Of a DNA stretch of 64,000 nt, positions 40,485-49,045 are shown one piece after another (position 1 is the stretch's first letter; each line of letters starts with the position of its first letter). Where the stretch lies: assembly GCF_022627325.1 (NCBI RefSeq), contig NZ_JAETZZ010000003.1, positions 310,001 to 374,000 on the forward strand. Reading direction: 5' to 3'. Source of the DNA: Pseudomonas putida (lineage in GTDB: Bacteria; Pseudomonadota; Gammaproteobacteria; Pseudomonadales; Pseudomonadaceae). Made by a program: the position numbers and the translations under genes. The notes beneath the pieces were generated by a model. The model had not been told where the DNA came from. It was given only the letters and a program-made list of their open reading frames with translations, and did no database searches.

Positions 40485-41003
40485 ATGAGCCTACCCAATC
40501 CCGCCGACCTGATCCGGCAGATGGCTGTCGACCTTCGCGCCCATCTCGCCCGCCGCAGCATTACCGAGCCGCGCTACATCGGTATCCGCACCGGCGGCGT
40601 CTGGGTAGCCCAGGCCCTGCAGCAGGAGCTGGCCGATACCAGCCCACTGGGCACCCTGGACGTGTCCTTCTACCGCGACGACTTCAGCCAGAACGGCCTG
40701 CACCCGCAAGTGCGCCCGTCCGAGCTGCCGTTCGAGGTCGAAGGCCAGCACCTGGTGCTGATCGACGACGTGCTGATGAGCGGCCGCACCATCCGCGCCG
40801 CGCTCAACGAACTGTTCGATTACGGCCGCCCGGCCAGCGTGACCCTGGTTTGCCTGCTTGACCTGGATGCTGGCGAACTGCCAATCCGCCCCAACGTGCT
40901 GGGCGCCACCCTGTCGCTGGCGGCCCATGAACGGGTAAAATTGACCGGCCCCACACCGCTCGCACTCGAGCGCCAGGACCTCGCCACCGCTTCCGCCCTT
41001 TAA
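40485..41003 (+). CDS. pyrR: Pyrimidine operon regulator / uracil phosphoribosyltransferase PyrR
   Basis: A 172-residue type I phosphoribosyltransferase fold with the PRPP loop [16 protein letters not shown] and the [10 protein letters not shown] segment. In pseudomonads PyrR is reported to regulate pyrimidine genes. ATG at 40485 follows CTGGAG. It is 13 bases upstream of pyrB and heads the pyrimidine operon. No RNA anti-terminator site was seen in the 49-base gap from ruvX. Confidence 0.95.
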   Translation: MSLPNPADLIRQMAVDLRAHLARRSITEPRYIGIRTGGVWVAQALQQELADTSPLGTLDVSFYRDDFSQNGLHPQVRPSELPFEVEGQHLVLIDDVLMSGRTIRAALNELFDYGRPASVTLVCLLDLDAGELPIRPNVLGATLSLAAHERVKLTGPTPLALERQDLATASAL

Positions 41004-41016
41004 GAGTCCACCCGCG

Positions 41017-42021
41017 ATGACGCCAATCGACGCCAAGCGCCCGCTGCAGCTCAATGATCAGGGCCAGCTGCGCCACTTCCTCTCGCTCGACGGTTTGCCC
41101 CGCGAACTGCTCACCGAGATCCTCGACACCGCTGACTCGTTCCTCGAAGTCGGCGCACGGGCCGTCAAGAAAGTCCCGTTGCTGCGCGGCAAGACCGTGT
41201 GCAACGTGTTCTTCGAAAACTCGACCCGCACCCGCACCACCTTCGAACTGGCCGCCCAGCGCCTGTCGGCCGACGTGATCAGCCTGAATGTGTCGACCTC
41301 CTCGACCAGCAAGGGCGAAACCCTGTTCGACACCCTGCGCAACCTCGAAGCCATGGCCGCCGACATGTTCGTCGTGCGCCACTCCGACTCCGGTGCCGCG
41401 CACTTCATCGCCGAGCATGTATGCCCGGATGTCGCGGTCATCAATGGCGGTGACGGCCGCCATGCGCACCCGACCCAAGGCATGCTCGACATGCTGACCA
41501 TCCGCCGCCACAAAGGCAGCTTCGAGAACCTGTCCGTGGCGATCGTCGGCGATATCCTGCACTCGCGTGTAGCCCGCTCCGACATGCTCGCGCTCAAGGC
41601 CCTGGGTTGCCCGGATATCCGCGTGATCGGCCCGAAAACCCTGATCCCGATCGGTATCGAGCAGTACGGCGTGAAGGTCTACAGCGACCTCACCGAAGGC
41701 CTGAAGGACGTCGACGTGGTGATCATGCTGCGCCTGCAGCGTGAGCGCATGGCTGGCGGCCTGCTGCCCAGCGAGGGTGAGTTCTACCGCCTGTTCGGCC
41801 TGACCACCGCGCGCCTCGCCGGCGCCAAGCCGGATGCCATCGTCATGCACCCGGGGCCGATCAACCGCGGCGTGGAGATCGAGTCGGCAGTGGCTGATGG
41901 CAAACACTCGGTGATCCTCAACCAGGTCACCTACGGCATCGCCGTGCGCATGGCGGTGCTGTCCATGGCCATGAGCGGGCAGAACACGCAACGTCAACTC
42001 GACCAGGAGAACGCCCAGTGA
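41017..42021 (+). CDS. pyrB: Aspartate carbamoyltransferase catalytic chain
   Basis: First committed step of pyrimidine synthesis: carbamoyl phosphate plus aspartate. The 334-residue chain has an N-terminal extension of about 20 residues compared with E. coli, as in Pseudomonas. [15 protein letters not shown] binds carbamoyl phosphate, and MLRLQRERM and [11 protein letters not shown] are conserved. It overlaps the next gene by 4 bases (ATGA-type coupling GTGA), consistent with formation of the PyrB-PyrC' complex. Confidence 0.96.
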   Translation: MTPIDAKRPLQLNDQGQLRHFLSLDGLPRELLTEILDTADSFLEVGARAVKKVPLLRGKTVCNVFFENSTRTRTTFELAAQRLSADVISLNVSTSSTSKGETLFDTLRNLEAMAADMFVVRHSDSGAAHFIAEHVCPDVAVINGGDGRHAHPTQGMLDMLTIRRHKGSFENLSVAIVGDILHSRVARSDMLALKALGCPDIRVIGPKTLIPIGIEQYGVKVYSDLTEGLKDVDVVIMLRLQRERMAGGLLPSEGEFYRLFGLTTARLAGAKPDAIVMHPGPINRGVEIESAVADGKHSVILNQVTYGIAVRMAVLSMAMSGQNTQRQLDQENAQ

Positions 42022-43289
42022 CCCTCAGCATTCTTGGCGCCCGGGTCATCGACCCCAAGAGTGGCCTGGACCACGTCACCGACCTGCACCTGGACGGTGG
42101 CCGAATTGCCGCCATCGGCGCGGCCCCGGCCGGCTTCAGTGCCAGCCGTACGATCCAGGCCGACGGCCTGATCGCCGCACCCGGCCTGGTCGACCTCGGC
42201 GTATCGCTGCGCGAGCCGGGCTACAGCCGCAAGGGCACCATCGCCAGTGAAACCCGCGCCGCCGTAGCCGGTGGCGTCACCAGCCTGTGCTGCCCGCCGC
42301 AGACCAAGCCGGTGCTCGATACCTCGGCAGTGGCCGAACTGATCCTCGACCGCGCCCGTGAAGCCGGCAACAGCAAGGTCTACCCCATCGGCGCCCTGAC
42401 CAAGGGCCTGGAAGGCGAGCAACTGGCCGAACTGGTCGCCCTGCGTGACACCGGCTGCGTGGCCTTCGGCAACGGCCTGAAAGAAATCCCCAACAACCGT
42501 ACCCTGGCCCGCGCCCTGGAATACGCCGCCACCTTCGACCTGACCGTGGTCTTCCACTCCCAGGACCGCGACCTGGCACAAGGCGGCCTGGCCCATGAAG
42601 GCGCGATGGCCAGTTTCCTCGGCCTGCCCGGCATCCCGGAAACCGCCGAGACCGTGGCCCTGGCGCGCAATCTGCTGCTGGTGGAACAGGCCGGCGTACG
42701 TGCGCACTTCACACAGATCACCAGCGCCCGTGGCGCGCAGCTGATCGCCCAGGCCCAACAACTTGGCCTGCCGGTGACCGCCGATGTGGCGCTGTACCAG
42801 CTGATCCTCACCGACGAGTCGCTGCGCGAGTTCTCAAGCCTTTACCACGTGCAACCGCCACTGCGTAGCGCCGCCGACCGCGATGGCCTGCGCGAAGCGG
42901 TCAGATCGGGCGTGATCCAAGCCATCGCCAGCCATCACCAGCCCCACGAGCGCGATGCCAAGCTGGCCCCGTTCGGTGCCACAGAGCCAGGTATCAGCAG
43001 TGTCGAACTGCTGCTGCCACTGGCCATGACGCTGGTCGACGATGGCCTGCTCGACCTGCCGACCCTGCTCGCCCGCCTGAGCAGCGGCCCCGCGGCCGCC
43101 ATGCGCCTGCCGGCGGGCGAACTGAAGGTGGGTGGTGCGGCAGACCTGGTGCTGTTCGATGCCAAGGCCTCGACGGTTGCCGGCGAGCAGTGGTACTCGC
43201 GCGGCGACAACTGCCCGTTCATCGGCCACTGCCTGCCCGGCGCGGTGCGTTACACCGTGGTCGACGGGCATGTCTGCCACGAGGGCTGA
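42018..43289 (+). CDS. pyrC': Inactive dihydroorotase-like subunit of the ATCase complex
   Basis: A 423-residue dihydroorotase homologue. The zinc-binding HxH of active enzymes is lost: the place where DxHVHLREPG is expected reads [10 protein letters not shown]. In P. putida the equivalent protein is known as a non-catalytic partner that PyrB needs to assemble into its dodecameric holoenzyme. Start codon is GTG overlapping the pyrB stop. A true pyrC must lie elsewhere. Confidence 0.93.
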   Translation: MTLSILGARVIDPKSGLDHVTDLHLDGGRIAAIGAAPAGFSASRTIQADGLIAAPGLVDLGVSLREPGYSRKGTIASETRAAVAGGVTSLCCPPQTKPVLDTSAVAELILDRAREAGNSKVYPIGALTKGLEGEQLAELVALRDTGCVAFGNGLKEIPNNRTLARALEYAATFDLTVVFHSQDRDLAQGGLAHEGAMASFLGLPGIPETAETVALARNLLLVEQAGVRAHFTQITSARGAQLIAQAQQLGLPVTADVALYQLILTDESLREFSSLYHVQPPLRSAADRDGLREAVRSGVIQAIASHHQPHERDAKLAPFGATEPGISSVELLLPLAMTLVDDGLLDLPTLLARLSSGPAAAMRLPAGELKVGGAADLVLFDAKASTVAGEQWYSRGDNCPFIGHCLPGAVRYTVVDGHVCHEG

Positions 43290-43302
43290 GCCCGCGTAGC
43301 AC

Positions 43303-43377
43303 GCCGCAAGCTGCAAGCTGCAAGCTGCAAGAAAAGCAGGCCCGCCGGTTTTTCTTGCCGCTTGCAGCTTGCAGCTC
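43303..43377. repeat. Heptad-hairpin element 6 (pyrC'-hslV gap)
   Basis: Left arm 43303-43336 (CCGCAAGCTGCAAGCTGCAAGC onward, ending AAGAAAAG) pairs with right arm 43349-43377 (TTTTTCTTGCCGCTTGCAGC onward) around a short GC loop. It ends 10 bases before the hslV heat-shock promoter and probably terminates the pyr operon. Confidence 0.88.
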
Positions 43378-43387
43378 GTCGCCAATG

Positions 43388-43415
43388 GTTGAAATCCTTC
43401 CCCCCACCCCCATAT
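43388..43415 (+). promoter_or_regulatory. Sigma-32-type heat-shock promoter for hslVU
   Basis: GTTGAAA (43388-43394) and CCCCATAT (43408-43415) with a 13-base spacer match the sigma-32 consensus CTTGAAA / CCCCATnT except one base. The hslV start is 45 bases downstream. hslVU is heat-inducible in other proteobacteria. Confidence 0.8.
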
Positions 43416-43460
43416 GAGTCTGCATCAGGCAATTTTGCCCCGCTGCGTGGAGACTCTCCC

Positions 43461-43991
43461 TTGACCACCATCGTTTCTGTCCGCCGTCACGGCAAAGTCG
43501 TCATGGGCGGCGACGGCCAAGTATCCCTCGGCAACACCGTCATGAAAGGCAACGCCAAAAAGGTACGCCGCCTGTACAACGGTGAGGTCATCGCCGGTTT
43601 CGCCGGCGCCACCGCCGACGCGTTCACCCTCTTCGAGCGTTTCGAAGCCCAACTGCAGAAACACTCTGGCCATTTGGTACGTGCCGCCGTCGAGCTGGCC
43701 AAGGAATGGCGTACCGACCGTTCCCTGAGCCGCCTGGAGGCCATGCTGGCCGTGGCCAACAAGGACGCATCGCTGATCATCACTGGCAACGGTGACGTGG
43801 TCGAGCCAGAAGACGGCCTGATCGCCATGGGCTCCGGCGGCGCCTACGCCCAGGCCGCAGCCCGTGCCCTGCTGAACAAGACTGACCTCTCGGCCCGCGA
43901 AATCGCTGAGACCGCACTGAACATCGCCGGTGACATTTGCGTGTTCACCAACCACAACCTGACCATCGAGGAGCAGGACCTGGCCGAGTGA
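43461..43991 (+). CDS. hslV: ATP-dependent protease peptidase subunit HslV
   Basis: Proteolytic ring of the HslVU (ClpQY) protease, 176 residues, the normal length. The start is TTG, fixed by the catalytic Thr that must follow the initiator (MTTIVSVRR) and by GGAGA 7 bases upstream; the ORF extends further upstream only through promoter [16 protein letters not shown] and [15 protein letters not shown] are conserved. Cooperates with HslU, encoded next. Confidence 0.97.
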   Translation: MTTIVSVRRHGKVVMGGDGQVSLGNTVMKGNAKKVRRLYNGEVIAGFAGATADAFTLFERFEAQLQKHSGHLVRAAVELAKEWRTDRSLSRLEAMLAVANKDASLIITGNGDVVEPEDGLIAMGSGGAYAQAAARALLNKTDLSAREIAETALNIAGDICVFTNHNLTIEEQDLAE

Positions 43992-44005
43992 TCAGCTGTT
44001 CTGGC

Positions 44006-44030
44006 GCCCCGTCCCGGTGACGGGGCTTTT
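44006..44030 (+). terminator. Terminator-like hairpin between hslV and hslU
   Basis: GCCCCGTC and GACGGGGC form a perfect 8-bp stem with loop CCGGT, followed by TTTT. Lying inside the operon, it may reduce hslU transcription relative to hslV. Confidence 0.75.
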
Positions 44031-44067
44031 CCACGCTGACTCATTCTGCTCGAGGACCATTTTCATC

Positions 44068-45411
44068 ATGTCCATGACCCCCCGCGAGATCGTCCACGAA
44101 CTCAACCGCCACATCATCGGCCAGGACGACGCAAAGCGCGCCGTGGCCATCGCCCTGCGCAACCGCTGGCGCCGTATGCAGCTGCCTGCCGAGCTGCGCG
44201 CCGAGGTGACGCCCAAGAACATCCTGATGATCGGCCCCACCGGCGTTGGCAAGACCGAAATTGCCCGTCGCCTGGCCAAGCTGGCCAACGCACCGTTCCT
44301 CAAGGTCGAAGCGACCAAGTTCACCGAGGTGGGCTATGTTGGCCGCGATGTCGAATCGATCATCCGCGACCTGGCTGACGCGGCCATGAAGATGCTGCGT
44401 GAGCAGGAGATCATCCGCGTGCGCCACCGCGCCGAAGATGCCGCTGAAGACCGCATTCTCGACGCCCTGCTGCCGCAGGCCCGGGTCACCAGCTTCAGCG
44501 AAGAAGCCGCGCAGACCAGCAGCGACTCCAATACCCGCCAGCTGTTCCGCAAGCGCCTGCGTGAAGGCCAGCTGGACGACAAGGAAATCGAAATCGAGGT
44601 GGCCGACGCTGTAGGCGTCGAAATCGCCGCGCCGCCCGGCATGGAAGAGATGACCAACCAGCTGCAGAGCCTGTTCGCCAACATGGGCAAGGGCAAGCGC
44701 AAGGCGCGCAAGCTCAAGGTCAAGGAAGCGTTGAAGATGGTTCGCGACGAAGAAGCGAGCCGCCTGGTCAACGATGATGACTTGAAGGCCAAGGCTCTGG
44801 AAGCGGTGGAGCAGCACGGCATCGTGTTCATCGACGAAATCGACAAGGTGGCCAAGCGTGGCAACGTCGGTGGTGCTGATGTGTCCCGTGAAGGCGTGCA
44901 GCGCGACCTGCTGCCGCTGATCGAAGGCTGCACGGTCAACACCAAGCTGGGCATGGTCAAGACCGACCACATTCTGTTCATCGCCTCTGGCGCGTTCCAC
45001 CTGAGCAAGCCGAGCGACCTGGTCCCTGAACTGCAAGGCCGCCTGCCGATCCGTGTCGAGCTCAAGGCACTCACCCCAGAGGACTTCGAGCGCATCCTGC
45101 AAGAGCCGCACGCTTCGCTGACTGAACAGTACCGCGAGTTGCTCAAGACCGAAGGGCTGAACATCGAGTTCAAGGCCGACGGTATCAAGCGCCTGGCCGA
45201 GATCGCCTACCAGGTCAACGAGAAGACCGAAAACATCGGTGCCCGCCGCCTGCACACCCTGCTCGAGCGCCTGCTCGAAGAGCTGTCGTTCAGTGCTGGC
45301 GACCTGGCCAGCGCCCATGACGAAGCGCCGATCCAGATCGACGCAGCCTATGTGAACGGCCATCTGGGTGAGCTGGCGCAGAACGAAGACCTGTCGCGCT
45401 ACATTCTCTAA
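44068..45411 (+). CDS. hslU: ATP-dependent protease ATPase subunit HslU
   Basis: AAA+ unfoldase of HslVU, 447 residues. Walker [16 protein letters not shown], the GYVGRDVES pore loop, Walker [14 protein letters not shown], the sensor-2 GARRLHT and the C-terminal SRYIL tail that inserts into HslV are all seen. An intermediate I-domain lies about 110-240. ATG at 44068 gives [17 protein letters not shown] is 12 bases upstream. Confidence 0.97.
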   Translation: MSMTPREIVHELNRHIIGQDDAKRAVAIALRNRWRRMQLPAELRAEVTPKNILMIGPTGVGKTEIARRLAKLANAPFLKVEATKFTEVGYVGRDVESIIRDLADAAMKMLREQEIIRVRHRAEDAAEDRILDALLPQARVTSFSEEAAQTSSDSNTRQLFRKRLREGQLDDKEIEIEVADAVGVEIAAPPGMEEMTNQLQSLFANMGKGKRKARKLKVKEALKMVRDEEASRLVNDDDLKAKALEAVEQHGIVFIDEIDKVAKRGNVGGADVSREGVQRDLLPLIEGCTVNTKLGMVKTDHILFIASGAFHLSKPSDLVPELQGRLPIRVELKALTPEDFERILQEPHASLTEQYRELLKTEGLNIEFKADGIKRLAEIAYQVNEKTENIGARRLHTLLERLLEELSFSAGDLASAHDEAPIQIDAAYVNGHLGELAQNEDLSRYIL

Positions 45412-45414
45412 GCG

Positions 45415-45652
45415 GGCAAGCTGTAAGCTGCAAGCGACAAGCTGTTTAGCGTCGCTTGCAGCACTGCGTTCAGATGGTATTTGCGGGGGTGGCTCTACTG
45501 TCACTTCTTGCAGCTTCGAGCTGTAAGCTGCAAGCGACAAGCTGTTTGGCGTCGCTTGCGGCACTGCGTTCAGATGGTCCTTGTGGGGTGGCTCTACTAT
45601 CACTTCTTGCAGCTTGCAGCTTGAAGCTTGAAGCTTGCAACTTGTCGCTCAG
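45415..45652. repeat. Heptad-hairpin element 7 with internal 100-bp duplication
   Basis: The gap between hslU and the DUF971 gene is filled by two tandem copies of a 100-base period unit: 45421-45516 and 45521-45615, differing at only a few bases. Each starts CTGTAAGCTGCAAGCGACAA and ends CACTTCTTGCAGCTT, so each is itself a hairpin. A further inverted arm of AGCTTGA units reaches 45652. Confidence 0.9.
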
Positions 45653-45666
45653 AAGAGATTCAGACC

Positions 45667-46044
45667 ATGGCCCGCATGCCCACCGCCATCAACCTGCACA
45701 AAGCCTCCAGGACACTCAGCCTCACCTACGGTCCCGACGAGGTCTACCACCTGCCCGCCGAATTCCTGCGCGTGCACTCACCCTCCGCCGAGGTCCAGGG
45801 CCACGGCAACCCCATCCTGCAATTCGGCAAACTCAATGTCGGCCTCAGCGGCCTCGAGCCCGCTGGCCAATATGCACTGAAATTGACCTTCGACGACGGC
45901 CATGACAGCGGGCTGTTCACCTGGGAGTACCTGGAGCAGCTGTGCCTGCGCCAGAAACAACTCTGGGCCGAGTACCTCGATGAACTGCACAAGGCCGGCA
46001 AATCCCGCGATCCTGCCGAAACAGTGGTCAAACTGATGCTCTAG
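45667..46044 (+). CDS. DUF971 (GBBH-like) family protein
   Basis: A 125-residue protein with the gamma-butyrobetaine-hydroxylase-like N-terminal domain (DUF971): LSLTYGPDEVYHLPAEFLRVHSPSAE and the FDDGHDSGLFTWEYLEQL core. The fold resembles the zinc-site domain of BBOX-type hydroxylases. The Cys/His ligand set is incomplete by eye. Small stand-alone members have been linked with iron-sulfur proteins; no function is assigned here. ATG at 45667 follows AGAAGAGA. Confidence 0.88.
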   Translation: MARMPTAINLHKASRTLSLTYGPDEVYHLPAEFLRVHSPSAEVQGHGNPILQFGKLNVGLSGLEPAGQYALKLTFDDGHDSGLFTWEYLEQLCLRQKQLWAEYLDELHKAGKSRDPAETVVKLML

Positions 46045-46396
46045 CTCAAGCCTTCCACGGTTTAGAGCGCATTTTCTAATCTCATCTGCTTGAATGCCCT
46101 ACAGACAGCTCATTCATGGGCTGTCTTGCGCATTACATGAAAGTCGGGTAACCAATGGAGCTGGCAAGTTCCCTGCATTGCTTTGAAGGCAGTCAGGGCA
46201 TGGCTGGTATGTAGAGGTCGCGAGCGAAAGCAGGCTGTCTTCACACGCAGACTCCCCCGCAGCTCATCGCCGATAGCATCCGGCCCGCAGCACCGCTGTT
46301 CCTTATCACTGGTCACCCGAGTAGCAGTACCGGGCTGTCGACTGTGCATGCGCCACAGCAAACCGGTACTCGTCTCAGGACAACGGAGCGTCGTAG
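46045..46396. promoter_or_regulatory. pha operon promoter region
   Basis: The 352-base gap before phaC1 holds no gene. From left to right: a TTCTAATCTC motif shared with the phaI promoter (46067-46089), a perfect 7-bp hairpin AGACAGC/GCTGTCT (46103-46126), and a -24/-12 element (46163-46178). It therefore probably carries the PC1 promoter and its operators. Confidence 0.6.
46163..46178 (+). promoter_or_regulatory. Sigma-54-like -24/-12 promoter upstream of phaC1
   Basis: TGGCAAGTTCCCTGCA has GG and GC separated by exactly 10 bases and fits the sigma-54 consensus TGGCACGnnnnTTGCA with two differences. A sigma-54-type sequence has been reported before phaC1 in P. aeruginosa. The leader would be about 205 bases. 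Confidence 0.5.
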
Positions 46397-48076
46397 ATGA
46401 GTAACAAGAACAACGATGAGTTGCAGCGGCAAGCCTCGGACAACACCCTGGGCCTGAACCCGGTCATCGGCATTCGCCGCAAAGACCTGCTGAGCTCTGC
46501 GCGTACCGTGCTGCGCCAGGCCGTGCGCCAGCCGCTGCACAGCGCCAAACACGTGGCACATTTCGGCCTGGAGCTGAAAAACGTACTGCTGGGCAAGTCC
46601 AGCCTGGCCCCCGAAGGCGACGACCGCCGCTTCCAGGACCCGGCCTGGAGCAAGAACCCGCTGTACCGCCGCTACCTGCAAACCTATCTGGCCTGGCGCA
46701 AGGAGCTGCAGGACTGGATCGGCAGCAGCGACCTGTCGCCCCAGGACATCAGCCGCGGGCAATTCGTCATCAACCTGATGACCGAAGCCATGGCACCGAC
46801 CAACACCCTGTCCAACCCGGCGGCGGTCAAACGGTTCTTCGAAACCGGCGGCAAGAGCCTGCTCGACGGCCTGTCCAACCTGGCCAAGGACGTGGTCAAC
46901 AACGGCGGCATGCCCAGCCAGGTCAACATGGACGCCTTTGAAGTGGGCAAGAACCTCGGCACCAGCGAAGGCGCCGTGGTGTACCGCAATGACGTGCTGG
47001 AACTGATCCAGTACAGCCCCATCACCGAACAGGTGCACAGCCGCCCTTTGCTGGTGGTGCCGCCCCAGATCAACAAGTTCTACGTCTTCGACCTGAGCCC
47101 GGAAAAAAGCCTGGCGCGCTTCTGCCTGCGCTCGCATCAGCAGACCTTCATCATCAGCTGGCGCAACCCGACCAAAGCCCAGCGTGAGTGGGGCCTGTCG
47201 ACCTACATCGACGCACTCAAGGAAGCGGTCGACGCGGTCCTGGCGATTACCGGCAGCAAGGACCTGAACATGCTCGGCGCCTGCTCCGGCGGCATCACCT
47301 GCACCGCGCTGGTCGGCCACTACGCCGCGCTGGGCGAGAAGAAGGTGAATGCGCTCACCCTGCTGGTCAGCGTGCTGGATACCACCCTGGATACCCAGGT
47401 CGCATTGTTCGTCGACGAGCAGACCCTCGAGTCGGCCAAGCGCCACTCCTACCAGGCCGGCGTGCTCGAAGGCAGCGACATGGCCAAGGTGTTCGCCTGG
47501 ATGCGCCCCAACGACCTGATCTGGAACTACTGGGTCAACAATTACCTGCTCGGCAACGAGCCGCCGGTGTTCGACATCCTGTTCTGGAACAACGACACCA
47601 CACGCCTGCCCGCGGCCTTCCACGGCGACCTGATCGAGATGTTCAAGAACAACCCGCTGACCCGCGCCGATGCACTGGAAGTGTGCGGGACCGCCATCGA
47701 CCTGAAAAAGGTCAAGTGCGACATCTTCAGCGTGGCCGGCACCGCCGACCACATTACCCCGTGGCAGTCGTGCTACCGCTCGGCGCACCTGTTTGGCGGC
47801 AAGATCGAATTTGTCCTGTCCAACAGCGGCCACATCCAGAGCATCCTCAACCCGCCAGGCAACCCCAAGGCACGCTTCCTGACCGGTGTGGACCGCCCCG
47901 GGGACCCTTTGGCCTGGCAAGAGAACGCAGACAAACATGCCGACTCCTGGTGGCTGTATTGGCAGACATGGCTGAGCGAGCGCGCCGGCGAGCTGAAAAA
48001 GGCGCCGACCCGCCTGGGCAACCGTGCCTACGTCGCAGGTGAAGCCGCACCGGGAACTTACGTTCACGAACGTTGA
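46397..48076 (+). CDS. phaC1: Class II poly(3-hydroxyalkanoate) synthase 1
   Basis: Polymerises (R)-3-hydroxyacyl-CoA of medium chain length on PHA granules. The 559-residue protein has the class II length, the lipase-like box GACSGG with nucleophile Cys near residue 296, the catalytic Asp region AGTADHITPW and the His in NSGHIQS. Starts at ATG 46397 after ACGGAG. First gene of phaC1-phaZ-phaC2-phaD. Codons 3-6 carry an A-rich Crc-type site. Confidence 0.98.
   Translation: MSNKNNDELQRQASDNTLGLNPVIGIRRKDLLSSARTVLRQAVRQPLHSAKHVAHFGLELKNVLLGKSSLAPEGDDRRFQDPAWSKNPLYRRYLQTYLAWRKELQDWIGSSDLSPQDISRGQFVINLMTEAMAPTNTLSNPAAVKRFFETGGKSLLDGLSNLAKDVVNNGGMPSQVNMDAFEVGKNLGTSEGAVVYRNDVLELIQYSPITEQVHSRPLLVVPPQINKFYVFDLSPEKSLARFCLRSHQQTFIISWRNPTKAQREWGLSTYIDALKEAVDAVLAITGSKDLNMLGACSGGITCTALVGHYAALGEKKVNALTLLVSVLDTTLDTQVALFVDEQTLESAKRHSYQAGVLEGSDMAKVFAWMRPNDLIWNYWVNNYLLGNEPPVFDILFWNNDTTRLPAAFHGDLIEMFKNNPLTRADALEVCGTAIDLKKVKCDIFSVAGTADHITPWQSCYRSAHLFGGKIEFVLSNSGHIQSILNPPGNPKARFLTGVDRPGDPLAWQENADKHADSWWLYWQTWLSERAGELKKAPTRLGNRAYVAGEAAPGTYVHER
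46403..46413 (+). promoter_or_regulatory. Hfq/Crc target (CA motif) at the phaC1 start
   Basis: AACAAGAACAA, at codons 3-6 of phaC1, contains two overlapping AAnAAnAA motifs bound by Hfq-Crc. Crc is reported to repress phaC1 translation in P. putida when good carbon sources are present. Confidence 0.75.
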
Positions 48077-48083
48077 GTTGTAA

Positions 48084-48114
48084 CGCCGTGGCAGCCCACG
48101 GGCAGGCCACGGCG
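48084..48114 (+). terminator. Hairpin between phaC1 and phaZ
   Basis: CGCCGTGG and CCACGGCG form a perfect 8-bp stem with a 15-base loop, 7 bases after the phaC1 stop codon. Without a T tract it is more likely an attenuating or mRNA-stabilising hairpin than a full terminator. Confidence 0.6.
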
Positions 48115-48139
48115 CTTCATTCACCACAGAGTCATGCGC

Positions 48140-48991
48140 ATGTCGTCACACTACATATTCCGGACCGTCGAGCTGGACGACCAGTCCATCCGCACTGCCG
48201 TGCGCCCAGGCAAGCCGCACCTGACGCCGCTCTTGATCTTCAATGGTATCGGCGCCAACCTGGAGCTGGTTTTCCCGTTCATCGAAGCGCTGGACCCGGA
48301 CCTCGAAGTCATTGCCTTCGACGTGCCGGGCGTGGGTGGCTCCTCCACCCCTCGCCGCCCCTATCGCTTCCCCGGCCTGGCCAAGCTGACCGCGCGCATG
48401 CTCGACTACCTGGACTACGGCCAGGTCAACGCGATCGGGGTGTCCTGGGGGGGCGCCCTGGCCCAGCAGTTCGCCCATGACTACCCAGAGCGTTGCAAGA
48501 AGCTGGTGCTGGCCGCCACCGCCGCCGGTGCATTCATGGTACCGGGTAAGCCCCGGGTGCTGTGGAACATGGCCAGCCCCCGGCGCTACATCCAGCCCTC
48601 GCATGTGATCCGTATCGCGCCGCTGATTTATGGCGGCGCCTTTCGCCGTGACCCTGACCTTGCCATGCACCATGCATCCAAAGTGCGCTCCGGCGGCAAG
48701 ATGGGCTACTACTGGCAGTTGTTCGCCGGGCTGGGCTGGACCAGCATCCACTGGCTGCACAGGATCCAGCAGCCCACGTTGGTGCTGGCCGGCGACGACG
48801 ATCCGCTGATCCCGCTGATCAACATGCGCTTGCTGGCCTGGCGAATTCCCAATGCCCAGCTACATATTATCGACGACGGTCATTTGTTCCTGATCACCCG
48901 GGCCGAAGCCGTCGCCCCGATCATCATGAAGTTCCTCGAGCAAGAACGTCAGCGCGCGGTCATGCACCCCCGCCCGGCCTCCGGCGGCTAG
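48140..48991 (+). CDS. phaZ: Intracellular PHA depolymerase
   Basis: Releases 3-hydroxyacids from PHA granules. The 283-residue alpha/beta hydrolase has the nucleophile elbow GVSWGG (Ser near 102), the Asp in AGDDDPL and the His in DDGHLFL. I choose the ATG at 48140 over that at 48134 because it gives MSSHYIFRTVEL, matching the known 283-residue form. Lying between the two synthase genes, it makes polymer turnover a cycle. Confidence 0.96.
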   Translation: MSSHYIFRTVELDDQSIRTAVRPGKPHLTPLLIFNGIGANLELVFPFIEALDPDLEVIAFDVPGVGGSSTPRRPYRFPGLAKLTARMLDYLDYGQVNAIGVSWGGALAQQFAHDYPERCKKLVLAATAAGAFMVPGKPRVLWNMASPRRYIQPSHVIRIAPLIYGGAFRRDPDLAMHHASKVRSGGKMGYYWQLFAGLGWTSIHWLHRIQQPTLVLAGDDDPLIPLINMRLLAWRIPNAQLHIIDDGHLFLITRAEAVAPIIMKFLEQERQRAVMHPRPASGG

Positions 48992-49045
48992 GGTGCTGTT
49001 TGCTGTTGTTCTGTCCCGACCGTGGCCTGACGAAGGAGTGCTGCC

